From the NCBI GenBank assembly GCA_028554795.2, contig CM068827.1, positions 71,707,809 through 71,771,808 of the forward strand: 64,000 bases of DNA, in the 5' to 3' direction. How positions within the stretch are numbered: the stretch's first letter is position 1; the number at the start of each line of letters is the position of its first letter. The notes under the pieces were generated by a model, which saw nothing but the letters and a program-made list of their open reading frames with translations, did no database searches and had not been told where the DNA came from. Origin of the DNA: Sinohyriopsis cumingii (Eukaryota; Mollusca; Bivalvia; Unionida; Unionidae). A program made the translations under genes and the position numbers. Shown in pieces: positions 38,901 through 50,271 of this stretch.

Positions 38901-40115
38901 TTAAATATCTTCTCTAATACTATTTGTAATATTGAAAACGTTATGAAGATAGCAGGTTCTCGAACGCACACTTTAGCTGATATAACTAAGATATATAATT
39001 ATAGAGATCCAGTCCAGCTCAAGGCAAACAGTGTAACACTTGTGTTGGAAAATGTCATAGAGAAAAGAAACAAACTATTCATAAAACACTACGGCACGGT
39101 ACAAAATAAACGTAAGCAGTTAAATAATAAATTGGATAATAAATTCCGGCAGAGCGATAAATGGTTTAAACACAAACATTATTACTTAGCTAAACAAGAG
39201 AATTAAACTTAATACTATTACAATGTCAGAGATGCATTATTTAACAGATATACTTAAATGCATAGGATACCAAAAATAAAATGAACGTGAATGAAAGCAG
39301 GCTTAATCTATTTAATCTCCTACAATTTATCTGATACAGATATCAGCGATACAACTAAAACAATAAGATGTCACATTCACTGAACTTTACAACAATGCCA
39401 CGCTATTGTTAAAAACAAAAGAGACAATAAATGATATGCTGATAGAGAACTGACTAAATATATTGATATGGTGGAATAAGAAAAAAAATGAAACAAATAT
39501 GGAAAGATTTCAATTATACGGAACACAGATTGATTAAAAACTGTTGGAGATAAAACTAAATGCATGCATTAAGCAGCATAATCAATACAGTTAAAACGAC
39601 AATTAAAAATAAACATATACATTACAACCTAATTGAACAAGAAAATTTGTGTAACTAATATCGTCTTGTTGGATGAAATTAGATCGTTGAAATAAGAAAT
39701 AAATACAACAAAGAAAAAAAGAGATGGGCGACAAACCAAACTAATCCCAGCAAGTGAATTGCTTTGCGAGACTTGTATCATTAAGGAGTGCTTCAGTATA
39801 TATGATTTTAAGGAATATAGTTAAAGTTTTCATACTATTAGCACAATGTATAGCATTAAGTGGTTGTTCGACGCTTTAGTTTTTAGATCTGAAATGTATC
39901 TCAATAAACTAATTTATGTAACATATTTCGGACCATTATAACAATGTGTACTTTAAAATAGTTTATACACAAATTGTATCAATTTATTTGTTGAATCTTT
40001 AAAGGTTTGTGTGAATTTAATATTAATTTTTACCTTCTTGTAATGGTGGACAACAGGCGTTCTGTTTACTCATTAGGCGTTGGAAAAGAACTCAACGTAA
40101 ATGACAATCATGATA
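35941..40115. other. AT-rich sequence without recognised genes
   Basis: I recognise no gene. A small G+C-richer patch at 37430-37620 holds a 64-codon frame without a domain. At 37720-37748 a 28-base block nearly identical to 41933-41960 occurs (ACATAATATGGTACCGTCT then GTTGGATT). Frames at 37872-39565 are short and unsupported. Confidence 0.4.
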
Positions 40116-41050
40116 TAGTTTCGAGTCTATGCTCTTAAAATAAGTTATAGAAAAGAGTGAAAAACAGCAAGCTTTGTAAAATTCAACAAATACTTTATCT
40201 CCCTAGAATAAAAAGTGAAAATGAAAAATTAAAATACATACGGTGTTGCGAATCAAATAATCCTAGAATTACAGACAAAAGTCAAATAATAAACGTTCTG
40301 AATAAACTTTAGTTGAAATCCAAAGTAAGTCCAATGCTGAAGGTGTTAATGTGCTTCTCGTGGCCTGTACCAACAGTCTTTTGTTGAAAGATAATAAAGC
40401 AATATAATTCCAGGCTTGAATTCGCTATTAATCACAATGGATGTCTCTGTCCAATAATATTTTTTTATGATTACTCTGTATTTCCAGATGAATTTCTGGA
40501 CGCAAAATAATGCAAAATTGATTCTCCAAGATCTTAAAACACAAATGAATATTTTGTTCTAGCGACAAGATTAGATAATCCTCTACCTGACATCAGTCAC
40601 AATTAGCAATTTCTAAAAGAAACTATTACCTGATGAGAAATAACCTCCTTTAAACTTCCTAATGTTTACAGAATAAAATGCTAGTTATAATTATAATGTC
40701 TGTTACTAATATTATGATAGATAACCTGGACTATGTCAGGTACGCCAAGTAAATTGTAAGAGAATTCCAATAACCTAGACCCAAACAGACACGTTTACTT
40801 CTATTAAAAATGATCCTGATATTAAACCTATTCACACAGAAAATATGTCAGCCATGTGTTAGTTGTTTACAAAATAAAATGAAAAACATCAATGATTCGT
40901 TTCAAGTAGAAAATAAACTTGACTTTTGGACAAGATTTAATTCAACATACAATGTTACATGACAATAACATATTGAAATCAAATAATTTAAAACTAAGAA
41001 ACAATGCAAATTAAATAAACAACACTTCCAAGCATATAAATATATTCATG
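40116..41050 (-). repeat. 3' LTR of Gmr1-like element 2
   Basis: Minus-strand LTR. Its low-coordinate end (CGAGTCTATGCTCTTAAAAT, then AGAGTGAAAAACAGCAAGCT) matches the reverse complement of the element 1 LTR end. Its high-coordinate end also aligns with the LTR start (a TTAGTTTTAAATTATTTGAT block and ATGTTATTGTCATGTAACAT on the minus strand). It is strongly diverged from the element 1 LTRs. No 5' LTR for this element was recognised beyond 45,390. Confidence 0.7.
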
Positions 41051-41164
41051 CAATACAGATTTCTTTTTACTTTTAGCGAGAGATACATATGAAATGAAAA
41101 CTACATAGATAAAATCTTATGAAAGACACAAAGTATGCATAAAACTAAATATTTCTATAAACTT

Positions 41165-42151
41165 GAAAGTGCAACTAAATTGTCTTTTCCAATAACGTAC
41201 CTAATGTCAATATTGTCTTTCTGCAACATTAAACTCGACCTTAACAATCTCTGATTTTCGTCTTTCATCTTGATAATGAGGGTAAGGGTTCAATAAACAC
41301 AATAATATCTGGTGCTTATTTTATTTCAAAGACAAATAACACACTGGATGATCTACACTTTGTGTTTTCTTGAATCAATACTCCACCAACACTAACATCA
41401 ATTGCATCAACAGAAATTTTGAAACGATTGATTGAAATATAGAGTTGAAAGAACAGGCATCGTCTTAATAAAGCCTTTAACTTATCCAAAGCCTTTAGCA
41501 TTTTTAAAGACCAATGATACTTGGTTTTCTTGCCCAACAAATTTGTCAGGAGTTCTTAAGGTATCCGGCGATTCCCAAAAATCTAATCAGTCGCTTTTCA
41601 CTGACAGGCACAGGGAAGTTAGAGAGAGCAGAGACCTTAGCATTTATAGTTTGTTGTTTTCATGGCCCACAATATCTGTTAGAAACACAAGCATGAAAAA
41701 ACTTACTTTTTGATAAATGAATTGTCAAGTTTGCATCGTTGAGGAATCTGTCAAAGATGTTCTGAATTATCTAACAGGAAACAACTCTAAATTAACGCAT
41801 TTGTTCCAGTCGTTTCCAGTATAAAACAATATGACCGAATCACATTTTTCAAAGTTTGATAACAACTTTCTAAGGCCCCTTGGCTTTCAGGGTAATACGC
41901 AGAACACTTGAATTGCTTGTGAAATAATTCATACATAATATGGTACCGTCTGGTTGGATTGTCCTACCATATGACAATTATGAGAAGATTTGCAGTATTT
42001 ACGAACATTCCTTTAAATTCTGCCAATACAAGTGATTCAAGATCTTTTGATAAATGTTATTGCTCCAAATATGACCAGACAAACTAAGAATTTCCTGCTT
42101 GTACGATTTCGGAATTACAGTTTGATAGTTTACCGACCAGTCGTCACTATA
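41165..42151 (-). pseudogene. Decayed pol of Gmr1-like element 2 (integrase, RT and RNase H remnants)
   Basis: Read from high to low coordinate on the minus strand, the order is as in element 1. The integrase zinc-finger part comes first (WSVNYQTVIPKSYKQEILSL, then HLYWQNLKE and YCKSSHNC, about 42150-41965). A fused integrase core with SNQTVPYYVYELF and YYPESQGALES (about 41960-41860) follows. Next are the RT C-terminal remnant with a KRLIRFLGI-like block (about 41740-41560), and RNase H with FKISVDAIDVSVGGVLIQE (about 41430-41370) and a DIRYVIGKDNL-like end (about 41190). Most of the integrase core, RT palm and fingers are deleted, and many stops are present. A solo LTR interrupts it at 42157. 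Confidence 0.8.
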
Positions 42152-42689
42152 TGGTATGTAACAAGATAACCGGGTGGGATATTTCGGATTAACAACAGAA
42201 CACGTTTTGACGACACGTATATATGGTTTAATGTGGTGATTGATATGAGCAGTAGATTATGAAGATGTGTGCGTATTTATAATCCAAATATTGGATCTAT
42301 TTAACATAAAAACGCACAGTTTCAAAGATGGAACAAAAAATACAAATATATTAGTTCAGTAACCCGAAAACACAGGATAAATGATTTCACAAATGATTCA
42401 ATAATGGAGAGATGAATATAGTGTTCACTCAAATAGTAAACGATGTAAGTCTTTACACATAGTAAAAAAAATGTATTCGCTCAGGTAGCGAAATTATGTC
42501 ACGAAACACAAGGACGGATATACAATCTATCCTTCCAGTCCTGAATAATACACTGGGTCTTACTAACCCAAAATTAGCATACAGCTAATAAAATACATGT
42601 GTGGAGATGCACTTCGTTACCCGTGTACCATATCCGCTCCACAGCTCCTCCGAATCAATTTCACAACTGCTATAGACTCCGGACCCTCG

Positions 42690-42935
42690 GAATACTATGA
42701 TCACTTGAACATTAGACCCTCCGGACACTTGAAATATTAGACCCTCCGGACCCCTTGGTCCTTTGACGGCTCTACAGCTGGGTCACCTTAGTCACTCTGG
42801 ACACTCCGGACGCTAGACATTAGACGCTCCGGCACCTTAAACGCTCCGGACACACGGACGTTTCTACACTGACAACACCGGACACCCCGGATATTCCTAC
42901 TCTCAGACAACACCGGACACCCCGGATATTCCTAC
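42690..42935. repeat. CTCCGGAC-rich tandem motifs inside the solo LTR
   Basis: A G+C-rich patch with repeated CTCCGGAC and TTAGACSCTCCGG elements. It ends in two 35-base tandem copies of a unit containing GACAACACCGGACACCCCGG and ATATTCCTAC (about 42869-42935). It stands out from the AT-rich surroundings and may be the regulatory part of that LTR. Confidence 0.75.
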
Positions 42936-43182
42936 CATCATAAACACAGCTGAAAATATACCCGATACAGTGTACTAAACTTGATACAGACATAACGTAA
43001 GGACGTTATACATGGTAAGTTATAAAGATTATATTATTATGGCAATTACAAAACAGGTTCAATAGTAACCTAACCCTGCTCGATAAGACAATAGTAAATA
43101 ATTCTTTATAAAAATAATGTAGCTTTACATTACCAACATAAATCTTGTCCTACGTTGCAACAAGAATAAAAAGAAATGCACG

Positions 43183-43242
43183 CATTATGCTGTATAAAGG
43201 AAACTGTATAACATTATGCTGTATAAAGGAAACTATATAACA
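43183..43242. repeat. 30-bp tandem duplication
   Basis: Two copies of ATTATGCTGTATAAAGGAAA plus CTRTATAAC, 30 bases apart, within the solo LTR. Confidence 0.85.
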
Positions 43243-43590
43243 AACATGCAATGGTAAATATGGAAATACACTAGTTATCACTTAAAACCGAAAAATTACC
43301 TACCCCTACAGCTGGAGTTGTGCGAATCCTTTAAGCAGGCCGCTTGCTGACAAAACCATTAGTATTGTAAAGGTCCTTTACATGCAGTAACGTATTTATA
43401 CCTTTAGAATTTTCGTTTTGCTGTATCGAAAGCACCTTGCACGTGTGGCATAGGACGAATCGTACTCACGATTTCGAAATACATAGACCATATATATAAT
43501 CACCCTCGGGTATCGTTGTACAGCGAAAAGAAACGAAACCCGAGTACATGTATTTAAGGAACAACATTTACACCATTCCGTGACATGGTA

Positions 43591-44420
43591 ACTCAGGTGG
43601 TCTCTAGTTTCTCATAAGGACCCCATTTGTAACAAAATAATAAACAGGTACTTATGTCAGATCCGTTAAATGCCCTCTGAAACAACCATGAGATCCCAGG
43701 ATTTTATTCCTGTTCGATGACAAGCGATTGTCGTTTGTGAACCTGATTAAAATGAAGAGAACAATAATTAAGAGAGGATGTGATCAATAGCTTCTGACTG
43801 GTCCAAACGTGGAGTTACAATGACCTCATCAACAGCCTCACCAATACATGTGTCAGCTAAAGAAATATTTTCCTGATCAACATCATTCTCAAGAGGAGCT
43901 TTCGTTGCCATAGCACTAGTAGCTGCACAAGCTCGGTATAAATTCGGGATTTCTTTTTTCACTAGAATCTACTTTATGATCCTAACATGGCATGTCTGCT
44001 AAAAGTGAATTAACAACAACCTTATCTCAAGCTAGGTAATTGCCTAGTATTAAGTGAATACCATCGATGGGTAAAGACGACATTGTTCCGACTTTCACGG
44101 GTCCTGAGACTAAGTCTGATGACACATTTACACAATGGACGGGAACCTTAACAAATCCTCACTCTACTCCCTGAATAATAACTCTCTCATTTGAAGACGA
44201 TTTCCCCGAAAAAGTCAAAGCACTTGATATATGACTCAGAAAAGCTTCCGTGTTCCTTAAATGTTAATAGGAATATGACTGGCCTAATCACCCTTGAATG
44301 ATATAGAACATTCGACATTAATGGTTTATAATTCTCCATAATGTAACCAGACTCGGGTTTGTTTGACCCATCAAATGTATTACTTTCAATATATTGTCGT
44401 GACCTTGACCTCATAGAAAT
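43591..44420 (-). pseudogene. Decayed protease and linker of Gmr1-like element 2
   Basis: Minus-strand counterpart of the 29405-30192 region. It keeps MRSRSR followed by IESNT (start near 44413), SLPIDGIHLILGNYLA (about 44090-44040) and the acidic linker (frame 43768-43962, LENDVDQENISLADTC and SEAIDH). Further down, TTIACHRTG marks the integrase start near 43720. The active site that reads DTGAS in element 1 is altered to NTEAF here, so the catalytic Asp is lost. Stops and frame changes occur throughout. Confidence 0.78.
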
Positions 44421-44464
44421 AAGAGAGTTTGGAATAAGTTTCTCATGATTCTGTTGCTTATTTT

Positions 44465-44665
44465 TCAATTGGTGGTAATAAAAAGTAACGCACAATAGGT
44501 GCACGTAGGAAGAGATAATGACTTCTGATCAATCATATCAGAAACTTGATTTTTAAATGTTGTGCCGGTTAGAGGTTTGGAAGTGCATTTGCTAGATTGA
44601 AATATATTTTTAACAGAAGACTGCTGAGCGGAAGACTTAGTGGCAAAAGAAATTTTATGATACAA
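44465..44665 (-). pseudogene. gag: gag linker and damaged zinc knuckle of element 2
   Basis: Frame with ISFATKSSAQQSSVKNIFQS and LPTCTYC, matching the VPFVNKSSTQQSSG and LPTCTYC parts of element 1. The knuckle keeps its first two Cys, but the His and last Cys are replaced. Confidence 0.75.
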
Positions 44666-44669
44666 GGAA

Positions 44670-44932
44670 CACTCGTTAGCAGTACGAAGAGCTTTTTCTA
44701 AAGTTTCGACCTTATGCTCATGAAGGTAATTCTTAACGTCACTATGAACACAATTCTTGAAATCTTCAACTGATATGAGTTGTCTGACATTTCCGTATCC
44801 ATTACCAACTTTCTTGGCTAAGGACCACTTGTCAAATAACTACTCATTTTTCTTGCAAATTCAACATGGGTGTGACCAGTTTCATTTTTATAGTTCCTAA
44901 AGCGTTGTCGATAATCCTCAGGTACCAACTCA
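44670..44932 (-). pseudogene. gag: SCAN-like capsid segment of gag, element 2
   Basis: On the minus strand this reads ELVPEDYRQRFRNYKNETG, then HTHVEFARKMSSYLT. After a frame break come LISVEDFKNCVHSDVKNYLH and EHKVETLEKALRTANE. The pattern of R-Q-R-F-R near the start, L-I-x-x-E-x-F, then four helices ending in E-H-x-x-x-T-L-E-x-A, matches the gag capsid C-terminal region related to vertebrate SCAN domains. SCAN domains are thought to come from Gmr1-like gag. In this family the domain dimerises capsid. Element 1 lacks the segment. Similarity is judged by eye. Confidence 0.65.
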
Positions 44933-44999
44933 TAATCCTGCACGATGTGATCCTAAACATCATGACCTTGAATTTATATGTTCAGTGGGGATGTGTTTT

Positions 45000-45390
45000 C
45001 CACTTTTCACTTCTAATTGTTTAACCTAAATTGAAATTCACTTTCATCACTCTCTTTCATTCTCTCTCTCTTTCTTTCCTCTTTTTGCAATTTCGTTTGT
45101 TTATCCTTTTTATGTCACTGATTTTGACTCTCTTGTCTTTCTCTCTCTCCAATTGATTTGCATTTGCTTCTCTCTTCTTCTTTCTGAAACTGTATTTTCC
45201 TCTCTCTTTCTTCTTTATCCAGTTGCACTTATTTCTCCTCTTTTTCCTTCTGTAGCTGCAATTGTATTTGTCTTCATTTTTCTGTAACTGCAATTGTCTT
45301 TCTTGACGCTTAAGCTTTCTTTACTCAATTTCCTTCTAGTAGTTGAATTTCAATTCCATAACTTGCAAGTTAGAGCCAAATAGTTTTATT
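45000..45390 (-). pseudogene. gag: gag N-terminal coiled-coil remnant of element 2
   Basis: Minus-strand translation is rich in Lys, Glu and Gln (for example VMELKFNY, then KLKRQERQLQLQKNED), parallel to MELELRKLDFEKEEREKQMQ in element 1. The plus strand therefore looks CT-rich. Similarity stops near 45,390, so the extreme gag N-terminus and the 5' LTR are missing or replaced. Confidence 0.65.
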
Positions 45391-48300
45391 CAGTTGTGCT
45401 TAACCAAACACGTTGTGCGTTGAATAGTATTTATCTTTAATTATCTAAGCACCAGGTTTACGTCAATAATTTTCCCTCCGCCTAATGATGTATCTTTCTA
45501 GCAACATAATCGGTTATTTGCAGCGGTATTTATTTTTACTGTTCTATACGCTAAATTCTCAATTGATGTACATAATACAGTATTATTCATTAATTTCATA
45601 AAGTATTTCCGAACAGCATTAACGTTTCGTATCTAACTAGCAGTGGGGTCTATATGTTGCTTAAATAAAGTCTATTGTTAAAGCAGTCGTTTCAGCTTTA
45701 AACCTAACTGCACTTTAAGCTTTATGTTTCTATAATGAATGATGTACTTGCTTTTGTTTTTCAAAGTACTCGGCAAATCTGATATTGTTTGTTTTGTACC
45801 CTTCTTTAATCATCAATTAAATTAATTTTTGCAAGGAATATAAATCATGTATGCTTTAGGTTTTGTCTCATCGAAAGCTCCATCATTTTAATTTCCCTCA
45901 TAGCCTAGAAGATTTACTTGTTGACGGTAACATCCTAATTCAGCCAAAATATTCACTTTCAATCATCATGTCTGTCAAAGTTTAACACTGAACATCCGCT
46001 TTTCATAAACTAGTGTATTGAGCTAGTCATGTTTCACAATTATAATGAGCAATGTCTTTAATTATAATTTGCCATACAAAAATTTACAACCTATTTAAAA
46101 ATTAACTAAAGAATTATTATATCTTTTTTCACGTAACTGTCGTCAAGGTTAACGAATGTTCTGATGGCTGAGCTGTGACATCACAACATATACCTATTTG
46201 TAATCGTAATTTGTTAGGGGTAAACTGTTAAACGACGAAAATATCCAGTTAGAGGTGGGTGGGCTTGTCACTAAACCTTTAAAAGCTACAATGTATTCGT
46301 AATGGTAGATCAAACCATTTCTTGTCAAAAACATTTTCAGTGTTTCTATGATTTTTATCACATGAATGCTTAGCTACCAAGACTAATTACTAATTGTTCT
46401 TTTCATAGTCATTTTCTTACATTCTTTCATGGATATATAGTCTTCCATACCCTTTGTATGAATTTTAGCTGTTTGTTTCAGTTACTTTTACAATAGTCTT
46501 AATATACAGATGACTGTCATAACGAAAAAGTTAAGAATTACTAGTTGGCTGTAATTTGGGAATCTATTAATCAATTCAAAATCGTAACGAGCAAACCTCT
46601 CTGTCCTTTGCCTGTTTGCTCATCGTGGTCGCGAAACTTGTTTCTAAAATGTTTTATTCCTGTATCTGGCATATGCTTGTTGAGTTACAATAACGTTCAC
46701 ATTCCTTTGTGAACATCATAGGTTTGGAATTTTTCGGGAATAATTCCTCGTACACTATTTGTTGATCCAACCAAACCAGGTTTATAACATATCCATGCCT
46801 CTCTAACATTCATGAGTAGACTTGAGATAGAAACAGAATCCAAACAGTATGTTTTTAGATGTTTGCATATATGAAACTGTTCCGCCCCATTTAATGAAAT
46901 TGTCAGTCAATGTTGATAACGCAAATAACATGAATTGTATAGAATTATATTGTTTACAAGACAGGCGGGATTATAATCCGTCGACCCGGTAGAAGCTGAG
47001 CCGGGTCAACCTTGACTTCATTCAGCCAACACCAGTGGTTCCAACGTATATCACTGAAATTCAGTTCTTCAATTAATATATTTATATGGTAAAGACAGCT
47101 GCCTTCGATATGACTACACCGAAACATTAGAGTTCTAAATGCTGGTTAAACATTCTTATTGGCAATTTGTTGCAGGTGCCAAGTAAGTCCATCAACCAAG
47201 TGCGTACAACCAAGAAAATAGTATGGCAATCATCTGTCAGAATTAACAAATACAACAAGGGTAGTGCGGTACATTTACATTACAATACAATATTGTTCAC
47301 ACAAATTCTGTGACAGGAAGATAATCTCTTTATGTTCAACATTGGTACCGTCGAATTAAACGTTCGTAGCATTGCCTGAAGCAGAATGCTACTCATATAT
47401 CAACGTGTCTTCTGTCTCCGTTTCTCTAAAAGGTCTAATGCCGTTTCAATCTAAACTATTAAACTATTTCTATGGACATCAATTAAACCAATTATTGTAT
47501 ATATAAAAATTGTATTTGATGCTTTTACATGATTACGTTTTGTATTTAACATAGATTCTAAAGTGCGAAAGCAACACCAACATTCTAAATTATTTTATGT
47601 TGATACGTACGTTATTTGTTGTAACCCATTCGGGCCAATCCAGTCTATGAGAGTCCTTTGAGCTGCTGTTATTTAGTTTAATGCCCTTGTGTTCAGCCTT
47701 AGCTATTACGTTCTAGTTTAAAGACGTTTCTAAAGAGTGCTGTACTTTTTCCAATTCGTATTGGAAACAATACATTCGTTTCTGAGTACTTCCTCATTAA
47801 TTTGACTTGCAATATTTCAATATCCATTTAATTACCAGTTTTAAGATTGGTGAAAGATAATATATTTAAGTTTTGTCATCTTTTGGAGTAAAACGCTTAT
47901 CCAGTGACTAATGTTATATCAGCATTATTATTAATATTAGAAATTCCTCACTTAACACGGCCAGAGGGATGCCACGTTTTCTAAAACAGATCTTAGTCTT
48001 CGTACCGCAATCGGATTTTTATAGCACCCTTTTTGAGTACACTATTCACGCTTAATGTATCAATTTTATTTCATTGTTTATATACTTTTCATACTCTTAC
48101 ATGTTTTACGTAAGTCAGTTTCTTGTCACGTTACTTGTACGTTAGCCGTACAATCTATGTTTCTTATCGAAGTATTGGCATGCTCTTTGACCCTATCGAA
48201 CCTATTTTTTACAAAGTATATATTTGATCTGCTGTTTAGTTGCCGACTTTGGACAGTGATGTAATTCTCCACTGATATCGAAACATAATTTCTCCCCGAC

Positions 48301-49349
48301 CAAGATTGTATATGTTGACGTTGTAATTTGAATTACAACACTTGTAACGTTTACGTTACTGCAGATGCTTAATAATACCGTCAGATTCCATGTGCTGGTC
48401 TTGTGCTTGACCATGTTAGCAACTGTCTATCTTCATTTGGTAATATCTATGAATTCTGTAAAAAATCTATTTATTAGAAGGAGTTCGATATAATGGTAGT
48501 AAGAATTGCAGCATATCACTAGATAAAGATAGTGCTGGACATACTTTTCATTGTGATCATTTTGTTTTTATTCATTGTGAGTTAGCAAATCTTTGCAAAA
48601 TAAAAATCCAAAGTCATATTAAATCAAAGTTAGTCCCTGCGCTATAATTTTTATCTTAATAATATATAATTTGTTTTGTGGAAATGACAGATGTCGTACT
48701 ATGGAAAATATGACCGGATATACATAAATTCGTTTTTTATACATGCATATGTTTACTCTCCATTCCGTATATATTTGGCTCCTTGTGGTCTATTCAAGGT
48801 ACAGTCCAGAAAATAGTCCATGGACTCAGGTTAGTTTTGTTTTTTTTTAACAATATTGCTCATCGACTCATGCACATTGTTGGTTTTATCTTTTTTATTT
48901 TTTTTACATCTGAGCAGTCCCAAAATGGTGTCATGTCCTATATGAAATTGCAATAAAAATATAAATTGCAATAAAATGTATTCATTTATTTCTTTGTTTC
49001 TTTATTTCATACTGTACCAGTTTTGTTTACATTGTTGTAATCTATGTTTCTATACAACATACATTATTTTGACAAATAAGTCCAAAATATACAAATATCG
49101 CCCCATGGTATTATATTCAGTTTGTTGTCCTGACATATATTTCTTTTAAATTTTTCTCTCTAAATTTAAAAATTTGTTAAAAATTTGGCGTTTATATATT
49201 TATCTATATAAATGTAGATTCAAAGTAAAAAAGTCATATTTATAGCTCTTTATTGTATAGGTAACTAAACTTCGGATTATTCTAACCTTCGGTCCTGTTT
49301 AGTTTCGTCTTTCTTATAATTGCGCCATGTCGATATATTTGCTGATGCA
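45391..49349. other. AT-rich sequence without recognised genes
   Basis: No gene or element recognised in nearly 4 kb. A short perfect inverted repeat, GACCCGG at 46983-46989 and CCGGGTC at 47001-47007, lies in a small G+C-rich patch. Frames at 48055-48414 are hydrophobic by composition only. Confidence 0.4.
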
Positions 49350-49395
49350 TGTGTTTCAAATCTAAGCTCTTAAAATATGTAACAGAAAAGAGTGA
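49350..49395 (-). repeat. Short Gmr1-like LTR end fragment
   Basis: AATCTAAGCTCTTAAAATAT, then GTAACAGAAAAGAGTGAAG, resembles the start of the LTR fragment 325 bases downstream and that of LTR 2 at 40,116. Only the terminal 45 bases are recognisable. Confidence 0.4.
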
Positions 49396-49674
49396 AGTCA
49401 TCACTGAAACCGAACCTGTCTTATATCTAATTCCAACCTTTTCAGGTGTACTTCCATTTTCAAAATTTATAACCACTCCTGGGTAGAATTCAGAAAATTC
49501 TCAACTTTTGATGATATTGTTAAAAGCTTGCTGATTTCACTATAGATTTAAAAAACGTGAAATAATACTTAAGATTTAAAATTCCGAAACTAGTTGAATT
49601 TATATTTCAAAAGCAAAGTGTTCTGAAATATTTTAGCCAAAATTATTACCACAAGGAAGAACCATCAAAGTTTC

Positions 49675-50054
49675 TGTTACAAGTCTATGCTCTTAAAATA
49701 AGTAACATAATAGAGTGAAGACAACTTGCTTTGTAAAATTTAACAAATAATTTATTTCCCAGGAAATATAAAGTGAAGAATGAAAATAAATTACGTTTTA
49801 CAAATTAAATCCCAAAAAGTAATCCAAGAATTAAAAAACACAAGTCTTATCAATGAAAAGTTCTAAGTGAATCTCAGCTCAGATCCCGATTAAATTCAAC
49901 ATGGAAGCGATAACGTCAGTAATAGTCAGCGTTGTACTGATGTGTCAACATTCTCTTGTTGAATCACAGAAAATAGTATTTCAGTTATATCTTTGTCCAA
50001 GAATTATATCACAGCACCTTATTTCCAGGTAAAGTAATCGTTTGAATTCAATAA
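49675..50054 (-). repeat. Gmr1-like LTR fragment
   Basis: Starts TGTTACAAGTCTATGCTC and continues AGAGTGAAGACAACTTGCTT and AATAATTTATTTCCCAGG, aligning with the minus-strand ends of LTR 2 and of the element 1 LTRs. Similarity weakens after about 49,800 and runs up to the DNA transposon at 50,055. It may be a solo LTR interrupted by that insertion, but I do not find the rest beyond 54,853. Confidence 0.6.
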
Positions 50055-50271
50055 CACTGGACAACAAATTTTTACAAAAGTCATGTTACTGAAATAAAAT
50101 TAGTCAATTCTTATCAATTTTTATGTGCTGAACACGAATATGACAGTCAAATTGCAAAATTGGCTCTAGTTTTTTTGTAATCTGCAAGAAATTAATGTTT
50201 ACATAACGAAATGCATTCCAATAGTAAAAGGTCAACTGTAATAGCCTACCTATAAAAAATCAAGCCATTGA

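Larger units (their letters stand above)
42157..43585. mobile_element. Solo LTR, nested in Gmr1-like element 2
   Basis: 1,429-bp segment starting TGTAACAAGATAACC and ending TTCCGTGACA, so the termini are TG...CA with short inverted ends TGTNAC/GTNACA. It is flanked by a perfect 5-bp duplication, TGGTA, at 42152-42156 and 43586-43590. On both sides the integrase reading of element 2 resumes (WRPPELP-like block above, DDWSVNYQ below), so exactly this segment is the insertion. No pol-like frame is inside. Length, termini and 5-bp duplication fit a solo LTR left by LTR-LTR recombination. Orientation is not determined. It is unrelated in sequence to the Gmr1-like LTRs. Confidence 0.82.

Noticed and set aside
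50052..50056. TAACA next to the left end of transposon copy 1 as the terminus of the adjoining LTR fragment
   Set aside because: The LTR fragment would be only about 380 bases, against 973 in element 1, and similarity to other LTRs fades before this point. The match is probably chance overlap with CACTGG.
50100..50260. Splice-acceptor-like CTTGCAG and TTTATTTCAG downstream of the transposase stop on the minus strand
   Set aside because: Short matches of this kind are expected by chance in AT-rich DNA, and the coding frame is complete without introns.
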